From: an uncultured Anaeroplasmataceae bacterium
GTDB taxonomy: Bacteria > Bacillota_I > Bacilli_A > Acholeplasmatales > Anaeroplasmataceae
NCBI GenBank assembly: GCA_910579215.1
Contig: CAJTTN010000001.1
Coordinates: 248,001-312,000, forward strand
DNA length: 64,000 nucleotides
Direction of reading: 5' to 3'
In this document: piece by piece, positions 43,490 to 52,280 of the stretch
How the letters are laid out: each line of letters begins with the position of its first letter
Position numbering within the stretch: the stretch's first letter is position 1
The notes under the pieces: model-generated
What the model was told of the DNA's origin: nothing
Database searches by the model: none
Seen by the model: the letters and a program-made list of their open reading frames with translations, nothing else
Program-made: the position numbers and the translations under genes

Positions 43490-45763
43490 TTAATCATATG
43501 CCTGAAAATAGTTTGTATATAAGTGATATTCTACTGGATTATTCCTATATACTCCTACTATTACTTTTCTATTTCCTCCTACTGAATTTATATAGCATTG
43601 TGCATTTAAGTCTGGTTCTTCTTCATTCCAATCTGCGTTTGGATCAAACGATTCTCCTAATATTCTTAAGTTCTCATCATAGACTCTTATTGTTGTATCA
43701 TCCTCTACTCTTGTATAAAAAGTATACAATCCTCCTATACTTAAATTGAATAAAAAGTATGTTACATTATTATCGCTTCCTCTTATGTTATGTGTTGCAT
43801 ATGTTGTAGATAACGATGTATAGTTTTCAGTAATTTTGTTAAATTTTAAGCTTATTGTTCCCGTGGCATTATAGCTATATCTCAAAAAAATAAAATACTT
43901 TTTTCCTTCCTCTAGTCTCAGTAATAGGGATGAATTATAAGTGTAGCTAGATATGTTAGTTTGAATCAGGTTTCCCATTGCATCATATACATCTGCTATC
44001 ACAGGCCGAGATGACTCTATTTTTATTTCTGTTAAGCCTGTATATAAGGGCATGATTAGCTTAGTGGAAGATAATTTAGTACTGGATAGATTTGTAGAAA
44101 GTTGATTACCATTATATATTAATTTACTTATCGGTTTTGTACCATCATAACTTCCATCAATAAAAATATTTAAATTTTCATATGACTGAGTACTAGAAAT
44201 ATTATTTACTTTAAATGTATAATTGTCATAAAAATTAAAAATACTGGAAATATGGAAATTATAAAAGTAATTCTTTATTGGCTTCCAATCTTGTTGAGGG
44301 TATAACAGAATTTTGTATTCATGTGAATAAGTATTAAGCATATAACTGCTAAATATATCTTCAAAACTACTATGATTAATAAAACTACTTACAGGTCTAT
44401 CTCCTCCAAGAGTAGAAAATTTTTCTTTAAAATTATGTCTATGAATATTGTTCGCCATTGAACTATATTCATATATGTAATCACTTTTCTCCTTTCCTTC
44501 ATAGTTTTTTACTACAATTTTGGAAAAATTAGCAACTAATTTTTCCAAAAGCTTAATGGGTATAGACAAAGTTGGCAAGGCTGAACTCAATCCAGAACTT
44601 ACCAAAATAGTCGACATATCTATCAAACTATCTATTGTAAATCCTTCCAAATCAGAATTAGAAAATGCTTCAACAAGATGTGTTGTTGTATACATCTCAT
44701 ATTCTAAATAATTCAAATACATATTTTCTAAAGTGGATTCATTATCCTCTACTAAGAATCCCATTGTTTTAGGCTCAATAAATATAGTATTTGATGTACT
44801 TTTTCTAGCCACAATTGTTCTTTCTTCATCGACAATAAAATTTTTATACCAATAATCACTTCTAAAATTCTTCTTCTCATATCCATAATAACTCATATTG
44901 ATTATGGGTTTGATACTTATGTTTATTTGATCAGAAATTTTAATTGTTTCTTGATATATAGAAGAAGTCGTTTCTTGTTCATGTAAATAAGGTAAAGCCA
45001 CATCTATATCAAATACTCCTACATTCGCTAACATACAATCTGCACCATTTGTAACAGATTTTACCGCCTTTGTTGACATTGCTACTGCATATTCCTTCCC
45101 TACATATCCATAGCTTCCTTCTTTGAAAAACCATTCCTCTGGTACTATATTGATGATATTATCTGTATAACTCCTAATATTTGCGGTTGTTTCTTCAAAG
45201 CTTGGATAATATCCTTTGATATACTCATCTGTTTTTGTCATACTTTCTATGGATTTACCATGTCGCTCTAAGGCATAGCTTTCTATTTCTTCTTCTCTTA
45301 TTGGATTATCTAACACATAAGTATGATAGGCTTCAAATCTTCCTTGTTTCCTTTTCAGCTTCATTCCTAATTCTGTTGTGTCTATGACTTCTTCTGCATC
45401 CTTAATAAGATATTCATACTCTTCTTTACTTATTTTCTGTAAACAAGTCTTTATTCCTTCTTCTATTACTACATACCCTTCTAATGTGTATTGTTCTCCT
45501 ATATAGCTTTTATATAGTATAATTCCATAAGCCTCATCATAGCTATACAGGTGATGAGCTAGTATTTCTTCTTCCTCTGTTTTTAGTTCATAGCACTTCA
45601 TACTTTTTCTGGAATAGATTACTTCTTCATTCTTAAACTCTATTCTATCTTTTTCTATATCTATACTCACTTTTAATTCTGTGCTGGCTTTTATCGTTAG
45701 GCTAAAAATAAAAAAGCCTATAATTCCTACCAACAACACTGTCATTATTTTTAGCTTCCTCAT
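43490..45763 (-). CDS. Large exported protein of unknown function, with PPC-like beta domains
   Basis: A 757-residue protein with a signal peptide (MTVLLVGIIGFFIFSLTIKA). Residues ~30-130 resemble the beta pro-region of exported cysteine peptidases; near residue 245 is SVTNGADCMLANVGVFDI, a Cys-in-helix pattern like a papain-fold nucleophile, but no matching His-containing GY motif follows, so activity is doubtful. Residues ~570-757 look like two tandem pre-peptidase C-terminal-type domains (KYFIFLRYSYNATGTISLKF and GLYTFYTRVEDDTTIRVYDE). Surface or secreted. It probably forms an operon with the LRR lipoprotein downstream. Not recognised as a named family. Confidence 0.7.
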   Translation of the reverse strand: MRKLKIMTVLLVGIIGFFIFSLTIKASTELKVSIDIEKDRIEFKNEEVIYSRKSMKCYELKTEEEEILAHHLYSYDEAYGIILYKSYIGEQYTLEGYVVIEEGIKTCLQKISKEEYEYLIKDAEEVIDTTELGMKLKRKQGRFEAYHTYVLDNPIREEEIESYALERHGKSIESMTKTDEYIKGYYPSFEETTANIRSYTDNIINIVPEEWFFKEGSYGYVGKEYAVAMSTKAVKSVTNGADCMLANVGVFDIDVALPYLHEQETTSSIYQETIKISDQINISIKPIINMSYYGYEKKNFRSDYWYKNFIVDEERTIVARKSTSNTIFIEPKTMGFLVEDNESTLENMYLNYLEYEMYTTTHLVEAFSNSDLEGFTIDSLIDMSTILVSSGLSSALPTLSIPIKLLEKLVANFSKIVVKNYEGKEKSDYIYEYSSMANNIHRHNFKEKFSTLGGDRPVSSFINHSSFEDIFSSYMLNTYSHEYKILLYPQQDWKPIKNYFYNFHISSIFNFYDNYTFKVNNISSTQSYENLNIFIDGSYDGTKPISKLIYNGNQLSTNLSSTKLSSTKLIMPLYTGLTEIKIESSRPVIADVYDAMGNLIQTNISSYTYNSSLLLRLEEGKKYFIFLRYSYNATGTISLKFNKITENYTSLSTTYATHNIRGSDNNVTYFLFNLSIGGLYTFYTRVEDDTTIRVYDENLRILGESFDPNADWNEEEPDLNAQCYINSVGGNRKVIVGVYRNNPVEYHLYTNYFQAYD

Positions 45764-45900
45764 TTTATGTTTCTCCCCCTTTAAGCTTTTTTGAATTATA
45801 GTTTTCTTTTCTTTCTATTTACTTTTTATTTCTCTTTCTTCTTTCTTTTATTATATCTCTTTTTCTTTTTTTTGACAATCATTTTTTACTTTAAAGTATA

Positions 45901-45939
45901 AAGACCTTCCTCATGATTTTAAATCACTGGGAAGGTCTT
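45901..45939. terminator. Terminator-like inverted repeat after the MATE gene
   Basis: Ten-base arms AAGACCTTCC/GGAAGGTCTT. The T-run is better on the plus strand than the minus. The 45764-45900 stretch before it is pyrimidine-rich with no gene. Confidence 0.55.
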
Positions 45940-45945
45940 ATATTT

Positions 45946-47355
45946 TTATTTTTCTAGTTTTAAATATTCTTCTTCACTTAAATCTAGATTTATTTTTTGA
46001 TGATTTAATTCTTTTAAAAACAAGCATAATAAAATTATTACAATGATAATTCCTACAGCATCTGAAATAGGAGCAGCATATAATACTCCATCAATTCCTA
46101 AACCTAAGGGAAGGCAAATAACTAAAGGAATAAAGCATATAATATCACGAATTAAAGAGACAATAGTTGCTTTAATTGTTCTGCCAACTGCTTGAAAAAA
46201 GATGGAAGTGATTTTGATAAGACATGTTCCTGTGACTAAAGAAAGAAAAATTCTAAACATCTTTTTAGAAAACTCTAGATAAAGAGCATCCTCAGTTGAA
46301 CCAAACATTTTTATAATTGCCTCAGGAAATACTTCTATGCAAAGAGTTGAAATTAGTCCAATTCCTAGGCCTAAGCTTAAAATAAGAAACAAAGTATTTT
46401 TAACTCGCTTCATATTACCAGCTCCATAATTATATCCAATAATAGGCTGTGCGCCTAATACGATTCCTACAACTATATTAATAATAATTGTAAAAACCTT
46501 AGTTTCTATACTAATTGCTGAGATAGGAATATCTGGTCCATATATAGATAATTGTCCATACTTCTTTAGCATTATATTGCAGGTAACTGTAACAAGTACA
46601 ATGGATAATTGTGTAATGAAAGTTGAAATTCCCAACAAAATTGCATTTTTAAAAATTTTAAAATTTGGAATAAAGCTTTTTAATGTTAAGGAAAATGTCT
46701 TTGTTCGAAAGCAATATCCAATAGAAAAAGCTAGAGAAGCAATTTGACCAATAACAGTTGCCCAAGCTGCACCTGCAATTCCAAAATGACAAACAAATAT
46801 AAAAATAGGATCTAAGATAATATTAATGATTGCTCCACTGATCATTGAAATCATAGAAAAGGCTGGACTCCCATCAGCTCTTATCACCGAATTCAGCATA
46901 TTCATTAGCATATAAACTGGAAAGAATGGGATTACTATAACAAAGTAGATAGAGGCCATTTCTATCGTATTATCAGAGGCTCCTAATAAATTTAATAATG
47001 GATTTTTCAATAGTAAAAAAATAAGAACTAAAGCCATTCCCAATATGAATGTAACAGTAATAGAGGTTCCTACACAGCTATGAGAATTTTTTGTATCCTT
47101 TTTTCCTTGGCAGAGACTAAGATAAGCTGCTGTTCCATCTCCTATACACCAAGCAAAGGCTTGAGCTATGATTAAGGTTGGAAACACAACTCCTGTAGCC
47201 GCATTTCCTAAATATCCCAACTCACTATTTCCTATGAAGATTTGATCCACTATATTATATAACGAGCTAATTAATAGGGAAAGAATACAAGGCACTGAAA
47301 ATTTAAATAAAAGCTTTGTTAATCTTTCCTGTTCTAAATATAAATTCTTTTCCAT
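45946..47355 (-). CDS. MATE-family multidrug/cation efflux transporter
   Basis: A 469-residue, twelve-helix MATE transporter that exports drugs or metabolites using Na or H gradients. Family features: FKFSVPCILSLLISSLYNIVDQIFIG at the N-terminus, GNAATGVVFPT, ADGSPAFSMISMISGAIINIILDPIFI and GAQPIIGYNYGAG in the second half. It is a single gene; 217 bases upstream hold no gene. Confidence 0.93.
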   Translation of the reverse strand: MEKNLYLEQERLTKLLFKFSVPCILSLLISSLYNIVDQIFIGNSELGYLGNAATGVVFPTLIIAQAFAWCIGDGTAAYLSLCQGKKDTKNSHSCVGTSITVTFILGMALVLIFLLLKNPLLNLLGASDNTIEMASIYFVIVIPFFPVYMLMNMLNSVIRADGSPAFSMISMISGAIINIILDPIFIFVCHFGIAGAAWATVIGQIASLAFSIGYCFRTKTFSLTLKSFIPNFKIFKNAILLGISTFITQLSIVLVTVTCNIMLKKYGQLSIYGPDIPISAISIETKVFTIIINIVVGIVLGAQPIIGYNYGAGNMKRVKNTLFLILSLGLGIGLISTLCIEVFPEAIIKMFGSTEDALYLEFSKKMFRIFLSLVTGTCLIKITSIFFQAVGRTIKATIVSLIRDIICFIPLVICLPLGLGIDGVLYAAPISDAVGIIIVIILLCLFLKELNHQKINLDLSEEEYLKLEK

Positions 47356-47542
47356 AATTCTATTCTCCTTAAAGTATTTTTGAGTCTTTATCAGAGAAAA
47401 GCTACATGAAAACTACGCAAAAAAAAAGCACAATTCCTAAATTATCTTATACCTTTTTAAGCCTTTATCATTCTAGCATAAAGACAAAAAGAAAACAAGG
47501 ATAAAAATTTTAATACTTAATCAAAATAAAAATATATCAAAA

Positions 47543-47563
47543 AAAGGACTGGTACAGTCCTTT
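47543..47563 (-). terminator. Terminator of the zinc-ribbon/membrane gene pair
   Basis: Hairpin AAAGGACT/AGTCCTTT with a T-rich minus-strand tail. Confidence 0.75.
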
Positions 47564-47572
47564 CGATAAAAA

Positions 47573-48103
47573 CTATTTACTATTTTTAATATAAAGATTC
47601 CATCTAGCAAAAGGAAAATAAGCAAAATTTCCTATGCCTATACCTGCAAATAAGCCTGTAATAGCACGCAAAAAGTTGGTAGATGTATACTCTGTTAATA
47701 ATTGAAATAATCCATCTAACAGGCAAGGTATTATAAATATGATACTAAATAAAACATAAAATATTCTTAATTTGACTCTTTTAAGATAATAACAGAAAAA
47801 TGAAGAAAATATACCAATGATCAAAAAAGTACATCGATAACAAAAAATGAACACAAAGCTACCAATATGTATAGCACGTTCTTCTTTTAAATTACATATA
47901 GGCTTCTTTCCTATGATTGTAAATCTTTGTAAGAGTATAGGTAAATATTTTCCCATAAAATACAATAGGAGTATACAAACTATTAAATTCACAAAAAATC
48001 CTAAAAGATAAATTATTCTTTTTTTTCCTTGTAGTAGCTGAATTAAACCAAAAAAAGGAATAAAAAAGCTCAAATATGCTTCATCAAATTTATTTTTATG
48101 CAT
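47573..48103 (-). CDS. Small integral membrane protein
   Basis: A 176-residue protein with four to five membrane helices and no recognised family. It begins 1 base after the stop of the zinc-ribbon protein gene, so the two form an operon. Both look like members of the widespread zinc-ribbon/membrane protein pairs in Firmicutes, but I cannot assign a role. Confidence 0.6.
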   Translation of the reverse strand: MHKNKFDEAYLSFFIPFFGLIQLLQGKKRIIYLLGFFVNLIVCILLLYFMGKYLPILLQRFTIIGKKPICNLKEERAIHIGSFVFIFCYRCTFLIIGIFSSFFCYYLKRVKLRIFYVLFSIIFIIPCLLDGLFQLLTEYTSTNFLRAITGLFAGIGIGNFAYFPFARWNLYIKNSK

Positions 48104-48104
48104 A

Positions 48105-48554
48105 CTAGAAATATTTTAACATCTGCTGATTATTTTCTACATCCTTTATAATTTGATCCCAATCCATAGATGCACAACAGCAAATAATTGGCACAATAAT
48201 AACAATCCATAGAATAAAGCCAATCAATGCTCCAATTCCTACCTGCTTAGCAGATACTGGTTTATCATTTTTCCAAACTAAAAAGAGAATAAAGCCAATA
48301 ATCGGAAAGAAAAATCCTAAAAATCCATACCCAATAGAACCCGTATCTTCTGGCTTTTCTGGCTTATAATTTTCGAAAGTAGGCTCCATAGCATATCTAT
48401 TTTTGTCATAGATATTATCCTTAGAAAATAATTCTTCCTCTTCTATTTTAATTTTTTCTTCCTTAACTTCTACAAGCTCCTCTACCTCTTTACCACAGCT
48501 TGGACATTTTTTGTCCTCATCTGAAAGCTTATTCCCACAAAATCTGCAATACAT
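48105..48554 (-). CDS. Zinc-ribbon membrane protein
   Basis: A 149-residue protein with an N-terminal zinc ribbon (CRFCGNKLSDEDKKCPSCGKE, two CxxC knuckles), an acidic linker EELVEVKEEKIKIEEEELF, and two membrane helices, the first around GFLGFFFPIIGFILFLVW and the second around IGALIGFILWIVIIVPIICC. Function unknown; such proteins are thought to be membrane-linked adaptors. Upstream gene of the pair ending at 47573. Confidence 0.75.
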   Translation of the reverse strand: MYCRFCGNKLSDEDKKCPSCGKEVEELVEVKEEKIKIEEEELFSKDNIYDKNRYAMEPTFENYKPEKPEDTGSIGYGFLGFFFPIIGFILFLVWKNDKPVSAKQVGIGALIGFILWIVIIVPIICCCASMDWDQIIKDVENNQQMLKYF

Positions 48555-48665
48555 AATTCTACAACTCCTTTATTACATTATACACGAAAATTTATTGTAT
48601 TACAAATGAAAAAATATTAGGCATATTTTGTCAGATTTTAGCATAATCTTTATTGGTGATGCTTT

Positions 48666-48863
48666 ATGACAAATCTTGTTAACTTTATAAAGGATAATTA
48701 TAAAACTATAATAGGAACAATTTTAATATATCAGCTATTTATAACGATATTCTTTTTTTCAGCACAAAATTTAGTAATCTTAGCTGCTATTTCCATACTA
48801 GTAGCAGGATATATCATAGTTTTAAATTTCAAGGATGCTTTTACAGATTTCTTTAAAAAATAA
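48666..48863 (+). CDS. Small hydrophobic membrane protein
   Basis: A 65-residue plus-strand ORF with two membrane segments (about residues 12-32 and 34-52) between charged ends, starting at ATG behind GGTGATG. It is followed by a hairpin at 48862-48883. No family recognised. Its free-standing position, ribosome site and terminator argue it is real. Confidence 0.6.
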   Translation: MTNLVNFIKDNYKTIIGTILIYQLFITIFFFSAQNLVILAAISILVAGYIIVLNFKDAFTDFFKK

Positions 48864-48883
48864 AAGTAGATTGCTCTACTTTT
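48862..48883. terminator. Bidirectional terminator between convergent genes
   Basis: Perfect 9-base arms AAAAGTAGA/TCTACTTTT with A- and T-runs at the edges; it overlaps the ends of both flanking genes. Confidence 0.75.
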
Positions 48884-49751
48884 CTATAAATTCTTTAAAG
48901 GATGCAATAAAGCATCTTATTTTTTTTGTTATTAAAACATAACTGGCTACACTATAAGAATTTAAAATGACATCTAGATTAATATTTAATACCAAGATAT
49001 AGAGGCACATAAAACAAAAATATTTTTGATTAAAACTATCTAATCTCTTAATTTCTTCTAATAACTGAGGAGGATCTAGCTGAAGAAAGCATCGGCAATA
49101 CAACATAGAAATTGGAGCATAATATAAATTAAAGCTTGGTAAAAGCTTTTGTTTATTATAGATTTCTAAATCAATTTTTCTATAGACTAAGCCATAAGGA
49201 ACAATTAGTTTTTGGTCGATTGCTTTAAAAATATCACTTTGTAAATCATACAAATATAGCTTTGCATCTAAAATGATATTGTATTTAGAAAGAATAATCC
49301 AGCTAATATCATTTTTAACTGGATTAGTTTCTATCTCTCTAATTCTCATTTCTAAGTAAGAAAATTTATGATCAAGGACCTTGTAAATGTTATTTAAATT
49401 TAAGAGATGATCTTTTTTTAATGTTATTTCAAAGCCTGACTTTTCATGGATTTCTCTTAAAATCTCTATGATTCTTCCTATTTTAACATTTGCCTCTGTT
49501 AAATTTTCATATTCAAAAAATAACAAATAACCATTTTGTAAATTAATTTCATAAACTGCTTGTTTCAAACGATTGGTAAAACGACATAAGTCATAATAAA
49601 TTGCATATTCCTGCTGGGTTACATATCTGACTAAAAACTCTTCATTTGTTGATGTCTTTATATATTCATAATCCTTATAGCTTTGGCTAGAGGCTATAGA
49701 AAAAGGAAGACTAACCGATGCTAAATATGACTTTGTGAGTTTGTCTATCAT
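48876..49751 (-). CDS. Possible YsxE/CotS-like spore coat protein
   Basis: A ~291-residue protein without signal peptide or membrane helix. The N-terminal 90 residues (YEYIKTSTNEEFLVRYVTQQ, then NGYLLFFEYE) look like the beta lobe of the aminoglycoside-phosphotransferase-like CotS/YsxE fold, but I see no kinase catalytic loop, so it would be a degenerate member. The main argument is context: it follows, with overlap, the SpoVID-like gene, as ysxE follows spoVID in Bacillus. ATG at 49751 chosen over 49772; neither ribosome site is strong. The family call is tentative. Confidence 0.5.
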   Translation of the reverse strand: MIDKLTKSYLASVSLPFSIASSQSYKDYEYIKTSTNEEFLVRYVTQQEYAIYYDLCRFTNRLKQAVYEINLQNGYLLFFEYENLTEANVKIGRIIEILREIHEKSGFEITLKKDHLLNLNNIYKVLDHKFSYLEMRIREIETNPVKNDISWIILSKYNIILDAKLYLYDLQSDIFKAIDQKLIVPYGLVYRKIDLEIYNKQKLLPSFNLYYAPISMLYCRCFLQLDPPQLLEEIKRLDSFNQKYFCFMCLYILVLNINLDVILNSYSVASYVLITKKIRCFIASFKEFIEK

Positions 49752-50379
49752 AGCCTGCAAGAAGCTGTTCAAGCTTTACATTGTATTCTTTAGCCACAGC
49801 CTCTAAATCCTCTTCTTTTTCCACATAAAGGCATTTTAATTTATAATAGCTGCTTTTAGATTCAAAGAAATCTAAAAAGGATTCTACGCTTTCATGAGCT
49901 TTTGTAGTTATAACCTTATCCTCACGAGTTAGATTATCAGCAAGCTTATCCTCATAGTATTCCTTCATATCTTCCTTAATCTGCTCTAATTTTTCCCCTT
50001 TTACCTCTTTAACCGGTTCTTCCTCTACTTCAATATCCTTTTCCTCAATAACCTTAATTTCCTCTGCCTCTTCTACTGGAAGAAAATTGATAACAAGCTC
50101 ATAATTGATATCTAAGCCTTGCCCTTCTACTTGATATACCTCAACTCTACCAACAACTACATCTAATATTTTCAGCATATCTAAATCTAAATCAAACGGA
50201 AAATCCATTGATTTAAAGCATTCCATTCCTTCAATGTCTAAATAGGATAGATTCATTTCAAGAATTCCTGTTGCCTTTGAATCCTTTATTGTAAGGCCTT
50301 TAATCTTTTCTAAATGATTTTTAATATTAGAGATGCCTTCTAACTGACAAAAATTATGTTTTTCAATATTAAATTGCAT
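49711..50379 (-). CDS. SpoVID-like spore coat morphogenetic protein with LysM-like end
   Basis: A 222-residue protein in three parts: an N-terminal beta domain (FNIEKHNFCQLEGI, ILEMNLSYLDIEG) like the SpoVID N-terminus; an acidic linker rich in Glu and Lys (EEAEEIKVIEEKDIEVEEEP); and a C-terminal ~45 residues (YKLKCLYVEKEEDLEAVAKE to KVIFSIG) with the LysM pattern. SpoVID drives encasement of the spore by the coat. It is shorter than Bacillus SpoVID. The ribosome site GGTGAT precedes ATG. It overlaps the possible YsxE-like gene. Confidence 0.68.
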   Translation of the reverse strand: MQFNIEKHNFCQLEGISNIKNHLEKIKGLTIKDSKATGILEMNLSYLDIEGMECFKSMDFPFDLDLDMLKILDVVVGRVEVYQVEGQGLDINYELVINFLPVEEAEEIKVIEEKDIEVEEEPVKEVKGEKLEQIKEDMKEYYEDKLADNLTREDKVITTKAHESVESFLDFFESKSSYYKLKCLYVEKEEDLEAVAKEYNVKLEQLLAGYDRQTHKVIFSIG

Positions 50380-50420
50380 AGTATCACCATTAGGATTATA
50401 TTCAAAAGTTTAAGAAAAAA

Positions 50421-50443
50421 GAACCAGAAATCTCATCTGGTTC
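50421..50443 (-). terminator. Terminator of ABC pair 4
   Basis: Hairpin GAACCAGA/TCTGGTTC followed by six Ts on the minus strand. Confidence 0.85.
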
Positions 50444-50459
50444 CCATATTTTAATTCCT

Positions 50460-52280
50460 CTATTCTAACTCTAGTTTTCCCGTATAGAGATTATAATATA
50501 TTCCCTTCAAAGTTAACAATTCTTGATGAGTTCCTCGCTCTACAATTCTTCCTTTATCTAAAACCATAATGGCATCGGAATTTCTAACTGTAGAAAGTCG
50601 ATGCGCAATAACAAATACGGTTCTTCCTTGCATAAGTTTATCCATTCCCTCTTGAACAAGTCTTTCCGTTCTTGTATCAATAGAGGAGGTTGCCTCATCT
50701 AAAATAAGAACTGGAGCATTTGCAACTGCAGCTCTTGCTATACTGATTAGCTGCCTTTGTCCTTGACTTAAATTTCCTCCATCTGCAGTAACCATCGTGT
50801 CATATCCATTCGGTAGTTTTTTTATAAAATGATGTGCATTAGCAAGCTTAGCTGCATAAATCACCTCATCATCAGATGCACTCAATCTCCCATATCTAAT
50901 ATTTTCACGTATTGTTCCTGAAAACAAATTTGTATCCTGTAAAACAACAGCTAAAGAATGTCTTAAGTCCTCCTTTTTAATGCTAGAAATATTGATTCCA
51001 TCGTAGGTGATTTCTCCACCCTCTATTTCATAAAATCTATTGATAAGATTTGTTATTGTTGTTTTACCAGCGCCTGTTGCACCTACAAACGCAATCTTTT
51101 GTCCTGGCTTCGCGTAAAGACTCAAATCTGTTAAAATCCTCTTCCCATCTATATAAGAGAAATCAACGTGAGAAAAACGAACATCTCCCATTAAAGGAAC
51201 AAACGTACCTTGAGCATCCTTCCATGCCCAGGACTTTTCATCCTTCTGAACTAATTCTATCTGTCCTTGATCTACTTCTGGCTTCTCATCCATGAGTTTA
51301 AATAATCGCTCTGCCCCTGCCAAACCATTCAAAAGTAAATTAGATTGCATAGTAAATTGGTTAATAGGCATAGCAGCCTGTCTTACAAATACTAAATAAG
51401 AGGCAATTCCACCCAAGGAAAAGCTCACAATAGGAATATAATCTAAGGCAATAAGACCACCTAAAATAGCAACTATTGCATAATTCATATAGGATATAGA
51501 CACAACCATTGGAATCATGGACATGGAATATTTTAATGCTTGAAAGCCAGCTTGTCTTAAATTTTGATTTTCTTGATCAAATCTTGCAATATTTGCTTCT
51601 TCATGATTAAACACCTGCACTACCTTTTGTCCAGATAGCATTTCTTCTACAAAGCCATTTACTCCAGCCATAACCTTTTGCTGCTTACCAAAATATTTCT
51701 TACTTCGCTTAGAAGCATAAACGATATAGCTAGCCATAAAGGCATAAAAAATGACACATATTATAGATAAAAACCAATTTAAAACGAAAAGTAGAATAAC
51801 GAGACCTATCAATTGAATCATATTAGAAATAAGCATAGCAAACGCATTATTCATAGCCTCGCTAAATGTGTCAATATCGTTAACATAGTTACTCATAATT
51901 TCACCATGCGTTCTTTGATCAAAGAAGGATAAGGGAAGCTTTTCCATCTGCTTAAAAATATCCCTTCTCATTTCAAATATTATTTTTTGAGCAAGACGGA
52001 CCATAATTTGTGTGTAGCCTAAAGTAGATACTACACCAATAGAATAAATTCCAATTTCTATAGCTACGGCTTCCCATAAACGAGAAAAGGCAGGATCCTT
52101 AGTATAAGTATCAATGATTGGTTTAAACATATAGGTTCCTAATAGGTTTGCACTAGCAGATAAGGTTACTAAGATTGCCACTAAAAAAATCAAAAACTTA
52201 TGCTTTCCCATATAAAGTAGCAATCTTTTAATCGTATTTCTTAAATCCTTTGGTCGTTTTACAGAAACTACTGGTGGCAT
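50460..52280 (-). CDS. ABC exporter subunit, catalytically canonical half (pair 4)
   Basis: About 606 residues with six membrane helices and an ATPase domain: Walker A GATGAGKTT, signature LSQGQRQ, Walker B VLILDEATSSID. A WAWKDAQGTF insertion precedes the ATPase domain as in the pair-3 subunit 23391-25304, and long stretches around Walker A are nearly identical, so the two are recent paralogues. Start at ATG 52280 with GGAGG nine bases upstream; overlaps its partner by 13 bases. Confidence 0.9.
   Translation of the reverse strand: MPPVVSVKRPKDLRNTIKRLLLYMGKHKFLIFLVAILVTLSASANLLGTYMFKPIIDTYTKDPAFSRLWEAVAIEIGIYSIGVVSTLGYTQIMVRLAQKIIFEMRRDIFKQMEKLPLSFFDQRTHGEIMSNYVNDIDTFSEAMNNAFAMLISNMIQLIGLVILLFVLNWFLSIICVIFYAFMASYIVYASKRSKKYFGKQQKVMAGVNGFVEEMLSGQKVVQVFNHEEANIARFDQENQNLRQAGFQALKYSMSMIPMVVSISYMNYAIVAILGGLIALDYIPIVSFSLGGIASYLVFVRQAAMPINQFTMQSNLLLNGLAGAERLFKLMDEKPEVDQGQIELVQKDEKSWAWKDAQGTFVPLMGDVRFSHVDFSYIDGKRILTDLSLYAKPGQKIAFVGATGAGKTTITNLINRFYEIEGGEITYDGINISSIKKEDLRHSLAVVLQDTNLFSGTIRENIRYGRLSASDDEVIYAAKLANAHHFIKKLPNGYDTMVTADGGNLSQGQRQLISIARAAVANAPVLILDEATSSIDTRTERLVQEGMDKLMQGRTVFVIAHRLSTVRNSDAIMVLDKGRIVERGTHQELLTLKGIYYNLYTGKLELE

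Noticed and set aside
43498..43749. Plus-strand leucine/tyrosine-rich ORF
   Set aside because: Antisense to the exported protein gene, low-complexity, with no ribosome site.
45764..45900. Pyrimidine-rich stretch upstream of the large exported protein
   Set aside because: Low-complexity sequence with no ORF, promoter or RNA fold that I can support.
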